DNA of 64,000 nucleotides from Clostridia bacterium (GTDB lineage: Bacteria > Bacillota > Clostridia > UMGS1840 > HGM11507): NCBI GenBank assembly GCA_017554615.1, contig JAFZHY010000013.1, forward strand, positions 98,755 to 162,754. The letters run 5' to 3'. Within the stretch, counting starts at the first letter, position 1; each line of letters opens with the position of its first letter. A program made the translations under genes and the position numbers. The notes below the pieces were generated by a model. That model did not search any database. It saw nothing but the letters and a program-made list of their open reading frames with translations, and was not told the DNA's origin. Below, one piece after another: positions 41,793-51,888 of this stretch.

Positions 41793-43331
41793 TTATTTAA
41801 AAGACCAGTTTTCTATATTATTAAACATATTAAACTCTGTCGGATTAAGACCTTTTTTAACTTTTCCTGAACTGTAAAGCACTTCTTTTGTATAATACAG
41901 GCTTATATGAGGTGCATCCTCTAAAAAAAGATTCTGAAGTTCTCTTAAATAACTTTTTTTAATACTTGCATCTTTTTCAAGCGCTGCTCCGTTTATGATG
42001 TTTTGGGCAGTAGAATTTTTATAATTGCTGACATTTTCTTCCCCCATAAACAAGGATAAATCAAAATCATAAGTCATAGGCACTGAGCCTAAAAATGCTT
42101 CATATGTTTTATTTATATAACTGTCTTTATATTCTTCAAAAGATACTACTTTAACCTTACAGTCTATTCCTATATATTTTAAATTTTCGCTTATTTTATT
42201 TGCAACCTGAATTCTGAAATTATTATCGCTGTTAACTAAGATATTAAACGACAAAATTAAAGTTTCTCCGTCATCCTTTTGCATAATTCCTGTATTGACA
42301 TTATTATAAAAGCCTTCTTTTTTAAGAATGTTTTTCGCTTCTTCTATGTTGTATATATCAACTGCATTTTCATTATAGCACCACGCACCGTTAAATATCG
42401 GTGTGGCAACGGGCATAGCCTTTGAAAAAAGCACATCTTCTGCTATTGCCTCTTTATCTATTGCTTTGTTTATTGCCTGTCTTACATTCACATTATTAAA
42501 AAGAGGGTTATTATGGTTTAAAAGAAGAAAACCGTAATTTGTGCTTACATACTCTTTTAAAGATTCAGAATTTTTAGAATTGGAATTTATACTGTTATCA
42601 AATATATCCTGTTTAAAAATATCTGCCATACCGCTTGAATATGCATAATTTGCAGTTTCTTTATCAGGAACAAGCTGAACTTTAATGCACTTTATCTCTT
42701 CGTTTTTTTGCCCGTGATAATTATCAGACGGGATAAGACTCATACTCTTTCTTTCCACATAATTATCTATTTTATATCTTCCTGTTCCGTTAAAGGAAAA
42801 CCCGTCTGACATCTCTTTGGAACTTACAACAGGAAAGGTTAAAAGAGACGCTAAATTTACAACAGGTTTTTTTAATGTGATATTAACACTATAATCACTT
42901 ACTGCCTTAACTTCCAAAATGTTTTTTACATTATAATCATAGTAGGTAGAATTATTTAAAAGATAGTTAACAGTTGCAACAACATCTTTTGATGTGCATT
43001 TTATTCCACTGTGAAATGTAACATTTTCTTTTAAATCGACTTTATAACTAAGTCCGTCATCTGAAAGAAGAGTAATATTTTTACCTAACACTCCTACTGT
43101 ATAAAAATTTTCATCCAGTGTAAACAAAGGTTCGTATATAAGAGAAAAAATTTCTCTGTTTATATCGTTTTTTATAAGAAGCGGGTTTAATTCAATAAAA
43201 TTATACCCCACAGTAAAAATTGTATCTTTGCCCTGAGGGTTTATCTGTTCATTTTTACTTTTACCATTCTCTTTACAGCCTGACGCAAAACAAAGAGAGG
43301 CTATCATTAAAACAAGAATAAACTTTTTCAT
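41793..43331 (-). CDS. ABC transporter substrate-binding lipoprotein (peptide/nickel type, SBP_bac_5)
   Basis: A 512-residue lipoprotein: signal peptide with lipobox FASGC (Cys at about residue 19), then a family 5 solute-binding fold with YEPLFTLDENFYTVGVLGK, the conserved SDGLSYKVDLKENVTFHSG and NVRQAINKAIDKEAI. Such proteins deliver oligopeptides or nickel to Opp/Dpp permeases; no permease genes are in the window, so it is an orphan binding protein. ATG at 43331 after AGGTG; the longer frame to 43418 runs into pgeF. Confidence 0.9.
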   Translation of the reverse strand: MKKFILVLMIASLCFASGCKENGKSKNEQINPQGKDTIFTVGYNFIELNPLLIKNDINREIFSLIYEPLFTLDENFYTVGVLGKNITLLSDDGLSYKVDLKENVTFHSGIKCTSKDVVATVNYLLNNSTYYDYNVKNILEVKAVSDYSVNITLKKPVVNLASLLTFPVVSSKEMSDGFSFNGTGRYKIDNYVERKSMSLIPSDNYHGQKNEEIKCIKVQLVPDKETANYAYSSGMADIFKQDIFDNSINSNSKNSESLKEYVSTNYGFLLLNHNNPLFNNVNVRQAINKAIDKEAIAEDVLFSKAMPVATPIFNGAWCYNENAVDIYNIEEAKNILKKEGFYNNVNTGIMQKDDGETLILSFNILVNSDNNFRIQVANKISENLKYIGIDCKVKVVSFEEYKDSYINKTYEAFLGSVPMTYDFDLSLFMGEENVSNYKNSTAQNIINGAALEKDASIKKSYLRELQNLFLEDAPHISLYYTKEVLYSSGKVKKGLNPTEFNMFNNIENWSFK

Positions 43332-43339
43332 TCTCACAC

Positions 43340-44125
43340 CTATAACATTATAAAACCGGCATTTCTTCCGGCATTTTCCTTTTCTCTTCTGAACGAATGG
43401 AATAAATCTTTTTCGCATTTAGTGCAAAAGTTGCACACATCTATATTTTCTTCTAAAACGCCCTCGTTTAAAAGAAGTTTTTTATTTATATTTTTTAAAT
43501 CAATATAAAATTTATCCAAACTTATTTTTTCATAAAAATCAGAAATTTTAGTAACTTCGCTTATTTTTTCTATAACTTCCCCTGATACTTCATAACAGCA
43601 TTTTCCAATAGCAGGGCCGATAGCACATATTATATCAGACGGTTTTACATTGTATTTTTCTTTTAAAATACGAACACCTTTACCTGTTATATCAAGGCTA
43701 CTTCCCCTCCATCCTGCGTGGACTGCCATTACAACGCTATTTTGTTTATCTGAATAAAGAATGGGAACACAGTCGGCAGAGAAAATACATAAAGGTATAT
43801 TTTTCTCCTTAGTATAAATTCCATCAGCATTATCAAAAACAGTTTCTTTAACTATACCCATTCCCATATGAAGGGGGGTAATTTCTTCTATATTATCCTG
43901 ATGGATCTGGGTAGACTTTACTATATTATTAAGAGAAACATCAAAAATATCTGCTACCCTTTTATAATTTGATAAAACCATTTCCCTATTTAAAATATTA
44001 AAACCAAAATCTAATCTTTCACTCTGGCAGTCTGCTTTAGTAGTTGTAAAAAGATGTTTTATGCCATATTTTTCAAAAAGTGAAGAAGTAATATAATAAA
44101 AACCGTTACTGTTTTTAATATTCAT
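43340..44125 (-). CDS. pgeF: Peptidoglycan editing factor PgeF / laccase-domain nucleoside phosphorylase (YfiH)
   Basis: A 261-residue multicopper-oxidase-fold protein with SADCVPILYSD, AVHAGWRGSSLDITG, IGKCCYEV and the C-terminal HSFRREKENAGR, which carry the zinc/copper-site Cys and His residues. Homologues act as purine nucleoside phosphorylases or remove wrong amino acids from UDP-MurNAc. ATG at 44125 has AAGGAG ten bases before it and overlaps the end of ribF by 11 bases. Confidence 0.92.
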   Translation of the reverse strand: MNIKNSNGFYYITSSLFEKYGIKHLFTTTKADCQSERLDFGFNILNREMVLSNYKRVADIFDVSLNNIVKSTQIHQDNIEEITPLHMGMGIVKETVFDNADGIYTKEKNIPLCIFSADCVPILYSDKQNSVVMAVHAGWRGSSLDITGKGVRILKEKYNVKPSDIICAIGPAIGKCCYEVSGEVIEKISEVTKISDFYEKISLDKFYIDLKNINKKLLLNEGVLEENIDVCNFCTKCEKDLFHSFRREKENAGRNAGFIML

Positions 44126-45038
44126 AAAGTTCTGACTCCTTAAGTTGCTTTTTTGCTGTATCAAGATTAAGTTTTATTGTGTTCTTAAGTTCCTCAAGGT
44201 TTTCAAATTTCTTTTCGTCTCTTATAAAGCCTAAGAAATATACTTTCATATATTTATTATATAAATCGCCTGTAAAGTCCATTATATAAGTTTCTGCAAT
44301 AACTTCATTTTTCTTACTTACAGTAGGCGAAGTGCCGATATTTGATATAGAGTTATACATCTTATCCCCTAAAAGAACTTTAGAGGAGTATACTCCCGGT
44401 TTAAGCAGGGTAACATACTTTTCAACAGGCATATTAATAGTAGGAAAATTTATCTGTCTTCCTAATTTTTTACCCTCTAAAACCACGCCTGATACTCTGT
44501 ACGGTTCGCCAAGAAGAAGATTTACTTTATCTATTGCCCCCTGTTTTATATATTCTTTAATAAGAGTGCTTGATACTGTTTCTTCATTAACTTTAACTTC
44601 TGGAATAACAGTTAAAGAATATGCACCCATACTCTCATTTTTAAGGGTATTTATATCCCCCATCCTGTCTTTTCCAAATTTAAAATTATAACCGCACACC
44701 ACAAAGGATGCTTTTATATATTCTATAAGATATTTATCTATAAAATGCTTGGGAGAATAATTTTTAAATTCATCCGTAAAATTAACTGCAAAAACCGTAT
44801 CAATACCCAAGTTTTCCAATATTTTAAGATTTTCTTCAAAAGGGTAAATCTTATTTTTTTCAGTCGGAGTTAAAAATGTTAAAACCGATGATTTGATATT
44901 GTTCTTCTTTGCTAATCTTTTGGTTTCTAAAATTAATTCTCTATGCCCTTTATGAACACCGTCAAACATTCCAAGGCATACTGCATATTTATCATTATTT
45001 TTAATTTCGATATTACTGTCTATTAAAATAATATTCAT
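44115..45038 (-). CDS. ribF: Bifunctional riboflavin kinase / FAD synthetase
   Basis: Converts riboflavin to FMN and then FAD. The 307-residue product has an N-terminal adenylyltransferase domain (LGMFDGVHKGHRELI; VCGYNFKFGKDRMGD) and a C-terminal riboflavin kinase domain (GKKLGRQINFPTINM; GVYSSKVLL). It follows truB, the usual truB-ribF order. Confidence 0.96.
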   Translation of the reverse strand: MNIILIDSNIEIKNNDKYAVCLGMFDGVHKGHRELILETKRLAKKNNIKSSVLTFLTPTEKNKIYPFEENLKILENLGIDTVFAVNFTDEFKNYSPKHFIDKYLIEYIKASFVVCGYNFKFGKDRMGDINTLKNESMGAYSLTVIPEVKVNEETVSSTLIKEYIKQGAIDKVNLLLGEPYRVSGVVLEGKKLGRQINFPTINMPVEKYVTLLKPGVYSSKVLLGDKMYNSISNIGTSPTVSKKNEVIAETYIMDFTGDLYNKYMKVYFLGFIRDEKKFENLEELKNTIKLNLDTAKKQLKESELYEY

Positions 45039-45094
45039 ATTATCCTCTTTTTAGAAAACTTAAAAATTTCCTGTTTTGTTGTAAAAATTCTTTT

Positions 45095-46009
45095 CTAATA
45101 AAAACTTTTCAGCACTTTAAGCACCAGATTGTCATTATGATTTATAATAACTCCAAGCGCCATAAATTCTCCTGCAGTGCTGTATACTCTGTAAATGGTG
45201 TCTTCTTCGGTATCTTCTTTTTTAAACCCTAAGTCATTAAGAGTAATGAAAATACCGTTTTTAAATCTTATTTCAAGATTATAAGAAAGAATTATCTTTT
45301 TAAAATTTGTAAAAACTTTATCAGGGCCAATAAGATTTTTAATAAAACTTATATTCCCTTTTTTTACTTCAAAAATGTCAACTATTCTTTCATCGTCTAT
45401 CGAAAACATACCGCTTTTTGTTCTTGTAAGTTCAGTCATAACAGCATATGTGCCAAGTTTTGTACCTATATCGTCAATAAGGCTTCGTATATATGTACCT
45501 TTAGAGCATAAAACACGCATTTTTACAAGGCCCAAAGGTAGATTAATCTCTAATATTTCTATCTTTTTAATCTCAACTAAAACAGGGTCTCTTTTAATTT
45601 CTATGCCCTCTCGTGCAAGTTCATAAAGTTTTTTACCCTTTATTTTTTTAGCAGAATACATAGGGGGAACCTGCATTATTTTTCCTAAAAAAGAATTTAC
45701 CACAAATTTTATATCCTCTATACTAACATCAAATTCCTTTTTTTTAAGTACAGTTCCTGTAATATCTAACGTGTCTGTTTTTATTCCTAACTTAAACTGA
45801 GCGATATATTCTTTATCCCCTAAAGATATATAGTCTGCAATTTTAGTTGCTTTGCCGATACACACAGGCAAAACTCCCGTAGCCATAGGGTCTAATGTTC
45901 CTGTATGGCCGACTCTTTTTATTTTAAGAGCGCGTCTTATAATATTAACGCAGTCATGCGATGTCATATCCTGAGCCTTGTTTACAATAATTATTCCGCT
46001 CTCAACCAT
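45095..46009 (-). CDS. truB: tRNA pseudouridine(55) synthase TruB
   Basis: Forms pseudouridine 55 in the T-loop of tRNAs. The 304-residue product has GHTGTLDPMATGVLPV with catalytic Asp40, and KGTYIRSLIDDIG. Its ATG directly follows the nrnA stop, with the binding site AGAGGT inside nrnA. Confidence 0.97.
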   Translation of the reverse strand: MVESGIIIVNKAQDMTSHDCVNIIRRALKIKRVGHTGTLDPMATGVLPVCIGKATKIADYISLGDKEYIAQFKLGIKTDTLDITGTVLKKKEFDVSIEDIKFVVNSFLGKIMQVPPMYSAKKIKGKKLYELAREGIEIKRDPVLVEIKKIEILEINLPLGLVKMRVLCSKGTYIRSLIDDIGTKLGTYAVMTELTRTKSGMFSIDDERIVDIFEVKKGNISFIKNLIGPDKVFTNFKKIILSYNLEIRFKNGIFITLNDLGFKKEDTEEDTIYRVYSTAGEFMALGVIINHNDNLVLKVLKSFY

Positions 46010-46960
46010 TTATTCTACCTCTAATTGCTTTTTTATTTCTGTAATAAGACTGTCTTTAATATCAAGAGTAGATTTATCTCTAAATCTTACTCCTGCAGCG
46101 CGTATATGCCCTCCGCCGCCGAATGCTCCTGCAACTTTTGAAACATCAACTATTTCATCCGATCTTAAAGATACTTTCACCATTCCCAAAGTTATCTCGG
46201 AAATTAAAATTCCCGCTTCAACCCCTATAACACTTCTTGGGAGATGAGCAATACCGTTTAAATCTTCGTCTTTAATACCAAGTTCGGTTGCCATATTGTT
46301 ATCAATTATACAAACACATATTTTCCCGTCTTCATAAAACTGCATATTTTCAATAAGTTTAGCCGATATGAAATGCCTTTTATAATCTTTTTCCATATGA
46401 AGTTTTTTATTAAGATTATAAAAGTCTGCCCCCTTTTCAATAAGGTCTGCGGCTATTATATGAGTTTTCTTAGTTGTATTAGAAAACATAAAAGCGCCTG
46501 TATCGGTTAAAATTGCTCCGTACAGTTTAGATGCCATATCAGGACATACAGGTATATTTATATATCTTATAATATCATAGATAATCTCGCCTGTTGCGGC
46601 AGCATCTTTATCAATATAGTTAACATCAGCAAACGCTTCGTTGGATACATGATGGTCAATACACATAGTATTTCCCTTAAAGTATTTTGCTCTGTCTCCA
46701 AGCCTTTTTATATCCCCGCAGTCTAATGCAACAACCAGGTCAAACTCCTCGTCTGTATCTTCCCATATAAAATGGTCTCCGAATACTAAAAACATTTCGG
46801 GCAATTCTTTTTCTAAAAGTATTACTGCTCTTTTACCCATTTTTTCAAGCATCAGTTTAAACCCAACGGATGAGCCTAAGGCATCACCGTCAGGGTTTAT
46901 ATGAGTTAATATTAAAATACTGTTTGCTTTATTTAGGGTATCTAAAACTTCTTTAAACAT
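46010..46960 (-). CDS. nrnA: Bifunctional oligoribonuclease / pAp phosphatase NrnA
   Basis: A DHH-DHHA1 phosphoesterase of 316 residues that removes nanoRNA and 3'-phosphoadenosine 5'-phosphate. Motifs: HINPDGDALGSS, DCGDIKRLG, CIDHHVSNEAF, and GGGHIRAAG in DHHA1. Overlaps rbfA by one base. Confidence 0.94.
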   Translation of the reverse strand: MFKEVLDTLNKANSILILTHINPDGDALGSSVGFKLMLEKMGKRAVILLEKELPEMFLVFGDHFIWEDTDEEFDLVVALDCGDIKRLGDRAKYFKGNTMCIDHHVSNEAFADVNYIDKDAAATGEIIYDIIRYINIPVCPDMASKLYGAILTDTGAFMFSNTTKKTHIIAADLIEKGADFYNLNKKLHMEKDYKRHFISAKLIENMQFYEDGKICVCIIDNNMATELGIKDEDLNGIAHLPRSVIGVEAGILISEITLGMVKVSLRSDEIVDVSKVAGAFGGGGHIRAAGVRFRDKSTLDIKDSLITEIKKQLEVE

Positions 46961-47313
46961 CAGTTGTTATCCTTTTTGTTGATTTTGTTTATAACTTCTA
47001 AAATGTGATTTCCGTACTCAATGGAATCGTCTATAACAAAGTTAAGTTCAGGAGTTACTCTTAAATTAAGGTTTTTGGAAACTTCTCTTCTTAAATATGA
47101 AGATGCACTCTTTAAACCTTTAAGAGCATTCTTTTTCTGCTCCTCTGACCCCATAATGCTTACAAAGATTTTAGCAAATTTTAAATCTTTTGTAACCTCG
47201 CATTTCATAACTGAAATAAGTTGAGGCACACGAGGGTCTTTAATATTTCTTAAAAGTACGGATAATTCCCTTTTTAGTTCTGTGTTAATTTTTTCTTCTC
47301 TTACAGATGGCAT
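46960..47313 (-). CDS. rbfA: Ribosome-binding factor A
   Basis: A 117-residue 30S maturation factor with a type II KH fold, recognised by IKDPRVPQLISVMKCEVTKD and KFAKIFVSIMGSE. Follows infB by six bases, the standard order. Confidence 0.96.
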   Translation of the reverse strand: MPSVREEKINTELKRELSVLLRNIKDPRVPQLISVMKCEVTKDLKFAKIFVSIMGSEEQKKNALKGLKSASSYLRREVSKNLNLRVTPELNFVIDDSIEYGNHILEVINKINKKDNN

Positions 47314-47319
47314 AAAATC

Positions 47320-49668
47320 TTACCTTTCAACTTCTACTTCTTCAAAACATTCAATAATGTCGTCAACTTTAAGGTCGTTATATCTTTCTATACCAAGACC
47401 GCATTCATATCCTTCATTAACTTCTTTTGCATCGTCTTTAAATCTTTTTAGTGAATTTAGAGAACCTTCAAATATAACAATATTATCACGGACTACTCTT
47501 ACGCCGCAGTTTCTCTTAATTTTACCGTCGCGAACATAGCAACCGGCAATAGTTCCAACGCCTGAAATTTTAAATGTTTCTCTTATCTGTGCATGGCCGA
47601 TAATTTTTTCCACATATTTTGGCGCAAGCATACCTTTCATTGCCGCTTCCATTTCTTCGATTGCCTGATATATAACCTTATAAAGTCTGATTTCTACTTC
47701 TTCTCTTTCTGCAGAGGTTGTTGCTCCCTGGTCAGGTCTTACATTAAAGCCTATGATAATAGCGTTTGATGCATTGGCAAGCATAACGTCTGATTCGTTG
47801 ATACCACCAACGCCGCCATGGATAACATTAAGCCTTACTTCGTCGTTAGACAGTTTAACCAAAGACTGTCTTACAGCCTCAACAGAACCCTGAACATCGG
47901 CTTTAACAATAATATTAAAGTCTTTTATCTGACCGTCGTTAATATGGTCGAAAAGATTATCAAGGGTAACCTTTTGTCTTGCACTGAACATTTCTTCTTT
48001 TTTATCGAATTTTCTTAGTTCAACAAGTTGTTTTGCTTTTCTTTCGTCGGTTACAACATTAAATGTATCCCCGCCGACAGGAACTTCGTTAAGACCTACA
48101 ATTTCAACAGGGCAGGACGGACCTGCTTCTTTAATTTTCTGACCTTTATCGTTTATCATAAGTCTTACTTTACCGAATACTGAACCTGCTATTAAATAAT
48201 CGCCTGTGCGAAGTGTACCTTTCTGAACCAAAACAGTAGCAACAGGGCCTCTTCCTTTATCAAGTTTTGCTTCGATAACTGTACCCTCTGCAACTCTGTT
48301 AGGGTTTGCTTTTAATTCTTTAACTTCTGCAACAAGTAATACATTTTCCAAAAGTTCGTCAATATTAAGTTTCTGTTTAGCAGAAACAGGAACACAGATT
48401 ACATCCCCGCCCCATTCTTCAGGAACAAGTTCGTATTCCATAAGTTGCTGTTTGATTTTATCAGGGTTTGCGCCCTCTTTATCTATTTTATTTATAGCAA
48501 CAATTATGCTTACATCTGCTGCTTTTGCGTGGTTAATCGCTTCTATTGTCTGCGGCATAATACCGTCATCAGCAGCAACAACCAATATAGCGATATCAGT
48601 AACCTGAGCACCTCTTGCTCTCATAGCAGTAAATGCTTCGTGGCCAGGAGTATCTAAGAATGTGATTTCGCTTCCGTTTATTTTTACTCTGTATGCCCCG
48701 ATATGCTGTGTGATACCACCTGCTTCAGTAGAGGTAACATCTGCGTTTCTTATAGCATCAAGAAGTGATGTTTTACCATGGTCAACATGCCCCATAACAA
48801 CAACGACAGGTGAGCGAGGAACTAAGTCTTCTGCTTTATCTTCGATATCTGAAATAACCTGTTCTTCAAGTGATACGATAATTTCTTTTTCGTATTTTAC
48901 GCCATATTCTTCACAGATAAGCGCAGCAGTATCAAAATCGATAACCTGATTTACACTTGCCATAACGCCTAAAAGCATAAGTTTTTTAATAACATCTGCA
49001 GCAGTTTTCTTAATTCTCTGAGCAAAATCGCCTACTGTTATTTCATCAGGAATTTTAATGTGAAGAATTTCAGGCTTGATAACTGTCTGCTTCTTAGCCT
49101 GGTTTGCAAATTTTTCAAACTTCTTGCTCTGTTGCTGACCGCCTTTTTTAAGTTTCTGCTTTTTATCGTGTGTTCCGTATATATCATCTGTTTTTAAGAT
49201 GTTTTGTATTCTTTCATCATCAATATTACTGATTTCAACATTAGAACTTCTTGTATCAACATATCTGACTTTCTTTTCAATCGGTTTTTCAATAACCTTT
49301 TTAAGTTCTTCTTCGCTAAATTCAAATTTTTCCTGTTCTTTCTTTTTAGGCTGAGGCTTAACTTCCTCTTTTTTAGGCTGAGTATTTTTAACCTCTTTTG
49401 TTTCCTGTTTATTTTGAGTTTTTTTAGTTTCAGCCTTTTCTTCTTTTTTAGGCTCTTCTTTCTTTATAGCATCTTCTTTCATAATTTCTTCAATAGATGC
49501 CACTTCCACTTTATTTGTTATTAACTGAAAGAATAAATCTAATTCATTATTATCCAATTTGCTTTTTGTACTTTTCCCTGCAAACCCAAGTTCTTTTAAT
49601 GTGTTCACAAGTTCTTTGACTTCGACTCCAAGGTCTAAAGCCAGTTCACTGACTTTTTTTGTTTCCAT
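47320..49668 (-). CDS. infB: Translation initiation factor IF-2
   Basis: GTPase that brings initiator tRNA to the 30S subunit. The 782-residue product has an N-terminal IF2N domain, a Lys/Glu/Gln-rich low-complexity linker (about 70-130, repeated KKEE/PKKE), a second IF2N domain (about 205-255), the G domain with [23 protein letters not shown] and NKID, then two beta-barrels and the C-terminal fMet-tRNA domain. Member of the rimP-nusA-infB operon. Confidence 0.97.
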   Translation of the reverse strand: METKKVSELALDLGVEVKELVNTLKELGFAGKSTKSKLDNNELDLFFQLITNKVEVASIEEIMKEDAIKKEEPKKEEKAETKKTQNKQETKEVKNTQPKKEEVKPQPKKKEQEKFEFSEEELKKVIEKPIEKKVRYVDTRSSNVEISNIDDERIQNILKTDDIYGTHDKKQKLKKGGQQQSKKFEKFANQAKKQTVIKPEILHIKIPDEITVGDFAQRIKKTAADVIKKLMLLGVMASVNQVIDFDTAALICEEYGVKYEKEIIVSLEEQVISDIEDKAEDLVPRSPVVVVMGHVDHGKTSLLDAIRNADVTSTEAGGITQHIGAYRVKINGSEITFLDTPGHEAFTAMRARGAQVTDIAILVVAADDGIMPQTIEAINHAKAADVSIIVAINKIDKEGANPDKIKQQLMEYELVPEEWGGDVICVPVSAKQKLNIDELLENVLLVAEVKELKANPNRVAEGTVIEAKLDKGRGPVATVLVQKGTLRTGDYLIAGSVFGKVRLMINDKGQKIKEAGPSCPVEIVGLNEVPVGGDTFNVVTDERKAKQLVELRKFDKKEEMFSARQKVTLDNLFDHINDGQIKDFNIIVKADVQGSVEAVRQSLVKLSNDEVRLNVIHGGVGGINESDVMLANASNAIIIGFNVRPDQGATTSAEREEVEIRLYKVIYQAIEEMEAAMKGMLAPKYVEKIIGHAQIRETFKISGVGTIAGCYVRDGKIKRNCGVRVVRDNIVIFEGSLNSLKRFKDDAKEVNEGYECGLGIERYNDLKVDDIIECFEEVEVER

Positions 49669-49688
49669 ACTTTAAAAGCACCTCCATT

Positions 49689-49982
49689 TTAATTCTTTAT
49701 ACCGTTTATAAAGTTTATATCCGTAATAACCAATGACATGGTTTCTTCCTTGCCAAGAATTTGTCCCAATTCTTCTTTTGTGCCGTAAATAATATAGTCT
49801 GTATTATAAAATTTAAGTAAGTTTAAAAGTTTCTCCTTTTGTTTTTCTGACCCGTCATTTGCCACAACCACAAAAGGTGCTTTTCCCTCTTTGACAAGTT
49901 TTTCGGTTATAAACGTTCCTGCTCTTACCTTTCCTGCACGGTTAGCAAGACCGATAAGCCTTATTTTTTTATCAATTAACAT
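49689..49982 (-). CDS. ylxQ: L7Ae/L30e-family ribosomal-associated protein YlxQ
   Basis: A 97-residue L7Ae-like RNA-binding protein with IGLANRAGKVRAGTF and KAPFVVVANDGSEKQKEKL. The family lies between ylxR and infB in Firmicutes; likely binds K-turn RNA. Overlaps rnpM by 11 bases. Confidence 0.93.
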   Translation of the reverse strand: MLIDKKIRLIGLANRAGKVRAGTFITEKLVKEGKAPFVVVANDGSEKQKEKLLNLLKFYNTDYIIYGTKEELGQILGKEETMSLVITDINFINGIKN

Positions 49983-50238
49983 TTTTAAAAAACTCTTCTC
50001 TTAAATTTTCGTAAACTGAGGCGTCTACTTTATCTTTGAAAGCATAATCAAGTTGCTTTTTCTTAAATGCTGTTTCAAGGCATTTTTCCGATTTGCAGAT
50101 ATATGCTCCTCTTCCGTTCTTCTTCCCTGTAAAATCTAAGGATATTGTTCCCTCAGGGCTTTTCACTATTCTTACTAAGTCTTTTTTATCGAATGATAAT
50201 TTGCATCCGATACATCTTCTCTGAGGCAGGGTTTTCAT
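49972..50238 (-). CDS. rnpM: RNase P modulator RnpM (YlxR)
   Basis: An 88-residue YlxR-family protein with the signature RRCIGCKLSFDKKDLVRI and GKKNGRGAYICKSEKCLE. Recent work links YlxR to modulation of RNase P activity. Lies between nusA and ylxQ as usual. Confidence 0.93.
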   Translation of the reverse strand: MKTLPQRRCIGCKLSFDKKDLVRIVKSPEGTISLDFTGKKNGRGAYICKSEKCLETAFKKKQLDYAFKDKVDASVYENLREEFFKNVN

Positions 50239-50259
50239 TAAGTATCTTCCTCTCTTATA

Positions 50260-51297
50260 TTAGTCTTTTACACTTTTGATATCTATTTTCCAGCCTGTAA
50301 GTTTGGCAGCAAGTCTTACATTCTGCCCCTCTTTTCCTATCGCAAGGGATAGTTGGCTTTCAGGAACTAATACCTGACAAGATTTTTCTTCTTCGTTAAC
50401 AGAAACTTCAAGAACCTTTGCAGGAGATAATGCCTGAGTAATGTACTGTTCAGGATCTTCGTTATAAACGATAATGTCTATCTTTTCTCCTCTTAGTTCG
50501 TTTAAGATATTAGATACTCTCATACCTTTAGGCCCAACGCATGAACCAACAGGGTCAACATCTTTATTATTTGAAAATACTGCAATTTTAGTTCTTGAAC
50601 CTGCTTCTCTTGAAATTCCCTTGATTTCAACTGTTCCGTCCTGAATTTCAGGAACTTCTTTTTCAAATAATCTTTTAATAAGACCAGGATGGCTTCTTGA
50701 TAAAACAATCTGAAGACCTCTTGCATCATCTTTAACATCTATAACATAAAGATATATTTTTTCTCCTGGACGGATATTTTCCCCAGGTGTCTGTTCGCCC
50801 TGTGCTAAAATTGCTTCCTGTGTGCCTATTTCTATCATAATATTTTTATGAGGCCCCTGTTCAATTCTCTGAACAAGACCTAAAAGAATTTCCCCTTTCT
50901 TTTCGGAAAATTCATTACAAGCAATAGTTCTTTCCGCTTCTCTTATTCTTTGCACTATAACCTGTTTTGCAGTTTGCGCTGCAATTCTGCCGAAAGTTTT
51001 AGGCATAACGTTGATTTCAATTTCATCGCCTACCTGATAGTGCTTATTGATTTTTGATGCTTCTTCAAAAGAAATTTCCAAAGAAGGATCTTCAACTTTT
51101 TCAACAACTTTTTTAAGAGCATAAACTCCCATTTCCCCTGTTTTTCTGTTAACTATTCCTCTTATTTCGCCTGTCTGAGTGAATTCTCTTTTATATGCTG
51201 ATAAAAGAGCAGTTTCAATAGCATCTATAAGAAGTTCTTTGTCAATGCTTTTTTCATTGGCTACTGCTTCTAAAGCAGCTAAAAATTCTTTGTTCAT
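50260..51297 (-). CDS. nusA: Transcription termination/antitermination factor NusA
   Basis: A 345-residue protein with the N-terminal RNA-polymerase-binding domain (1-130), an S1 domain (about 135-200) and two KH domains (about 230-345; [26 protein letters not shown]). It lacks the C-terminal acidic repeats of the E. coli form, as is normal in Firmicutes. Start ATG after GGAGGT. Next to rimP (3 bp). Confidence 0.97.
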   Translation of the reverse strand: MNKEFLAALEAVANEKSIDKELLIDAIETALLSAYKREFTQTGEIRGIVNRKTGEMGVYALKKVVEKVEDPSLEISFEEASKINKHYQVGDEIEINVMPKTFGRIAAQTAKQVIVQRIREAERTIACNEFSEKKGEILLGLVQRIEQGPHKNIMIEIGTQEAILAQGEQTPGENIRPGEKIYLYVIDVKDDARGLQIVLSRSHPGLIKRLFEKEVPEIQDGTVEIKGISREAGSRTKIAVFSNNKDVDPVGSCVGPKGMRVSNILNELRGEKIDIIVYNEDPEQYITQALSPAKVLEVSVNEEEKSCQVLVPESQLSLAIGKEGQNVRLAAKLTGWKIDIKSVKD

Positions 51298-51300
51298 TTT

Positions 51301-51774
51301 TTAATTACCTCCAAATTCAAAATATATTTTAACATCAATAATATTACCTTTTTCAATTTCAACCTCTTTAGTGTCTACATCTATTACAATACCTGTGTCT
51401 AAAGAGCCTGAAACAAGTGTACCAACTAAAAGTTTGGTATCTTTAACTTTTTTAAAAAGTTTAACCTGCACTTTTTTGCCAACACTTTCTTCAAAGTGCC
51501 AGTCATATTTTAAGTTTCTCTCTATCCCCGGAGATGAAACTTCAAGAATATAAGCCTCTTTTATTAAATCGACTCTGTCAAGTTCGTCAGATAAAAATCG
51601 GCTTACCTCTTCACATTCGTCAATAGATATTAAACCGTCTTTCCTATCTACAAACAATCTTAAAACCTTATCTTTCCCCTCTTTTACAAAAACCGTATCA
51701 TAAATACGAAGGCCTTTTTCATTAAGAAAAGGAGTAACAAGAGTTTCAACTTCTTTAATAATTTTTAAAGACAT
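51301..51774 (-). CDS. rimP: Ribosome maturation factor RimP
   Basis: A 157-residue 30S assembly factor: the LRLFVDRKDGLISIDECEEVSRFLSDELD and EVSSPGIERNL segments are diagnostic. Head of the rimP-nusA-rnpM-ylxQ-infB-rbfA-nrnA-truB-ribF operon; a perfect palindrome lies just before its ribosome binding site. Confidence 0.95.
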   Translation of the reverse strand: MSLKIIKEVETLVTPFLNEKGLRIYDTVFVKEGKDKVLRLFVDRKDGLISIDECEEVSRFLSDELDRVDLIKEAYILEVSSPGIERNLKYDWHFEESVGKKVQVKLFKKVKDTKLLVGTLVSGSLDTGIVIDVDTKEVEIEKGNIIDVKIYFEFGGN

Positions 51775-51794
51775 AAAAACCTCCTATTAAACTT

Positions 51795-51822
51795 GAAAGA
51801 GTGGGTTGCAACCCACTCTTTC
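51795..51822 (-). promoter_or_regulatory. Perfect palindrome in the rimP leader
   Basis: Thirteen-base arms GAAAGAGTGGGTT / AACCCACTCTTTC with a 2-base centre, about 10 nt before the rimP AGGAGG. No T run follows on either strand, so it is not a normal terminator. Confidence 0.6.
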
Positions 51823-51848
51823 ATAGTCCTTATGTTAAATCTATCGTG

Positions 51849-51877
51849 ATTATATCACACTTTTTCTTACATTTCAA
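51849..51877 (-). promoter_or_regulatory. Promoter of the rimP-nusA-infB operon
   Basis: TTGAAA (51872-51877), 17-bp spacer, TATAAT (51849-51854). Confidence 0.75.
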
Positions 51878-51888
51878 TAGTTTTTAGA

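Noticed and set aside
43331..43418. Longer N-terminus of the peptide-binding lipoprotein
   Set aside because: It overlaps the 3' end of pgeF and places a basic stretch before a proper lipoprotein signal peptide; the ATG at 43331 has its own binding site.
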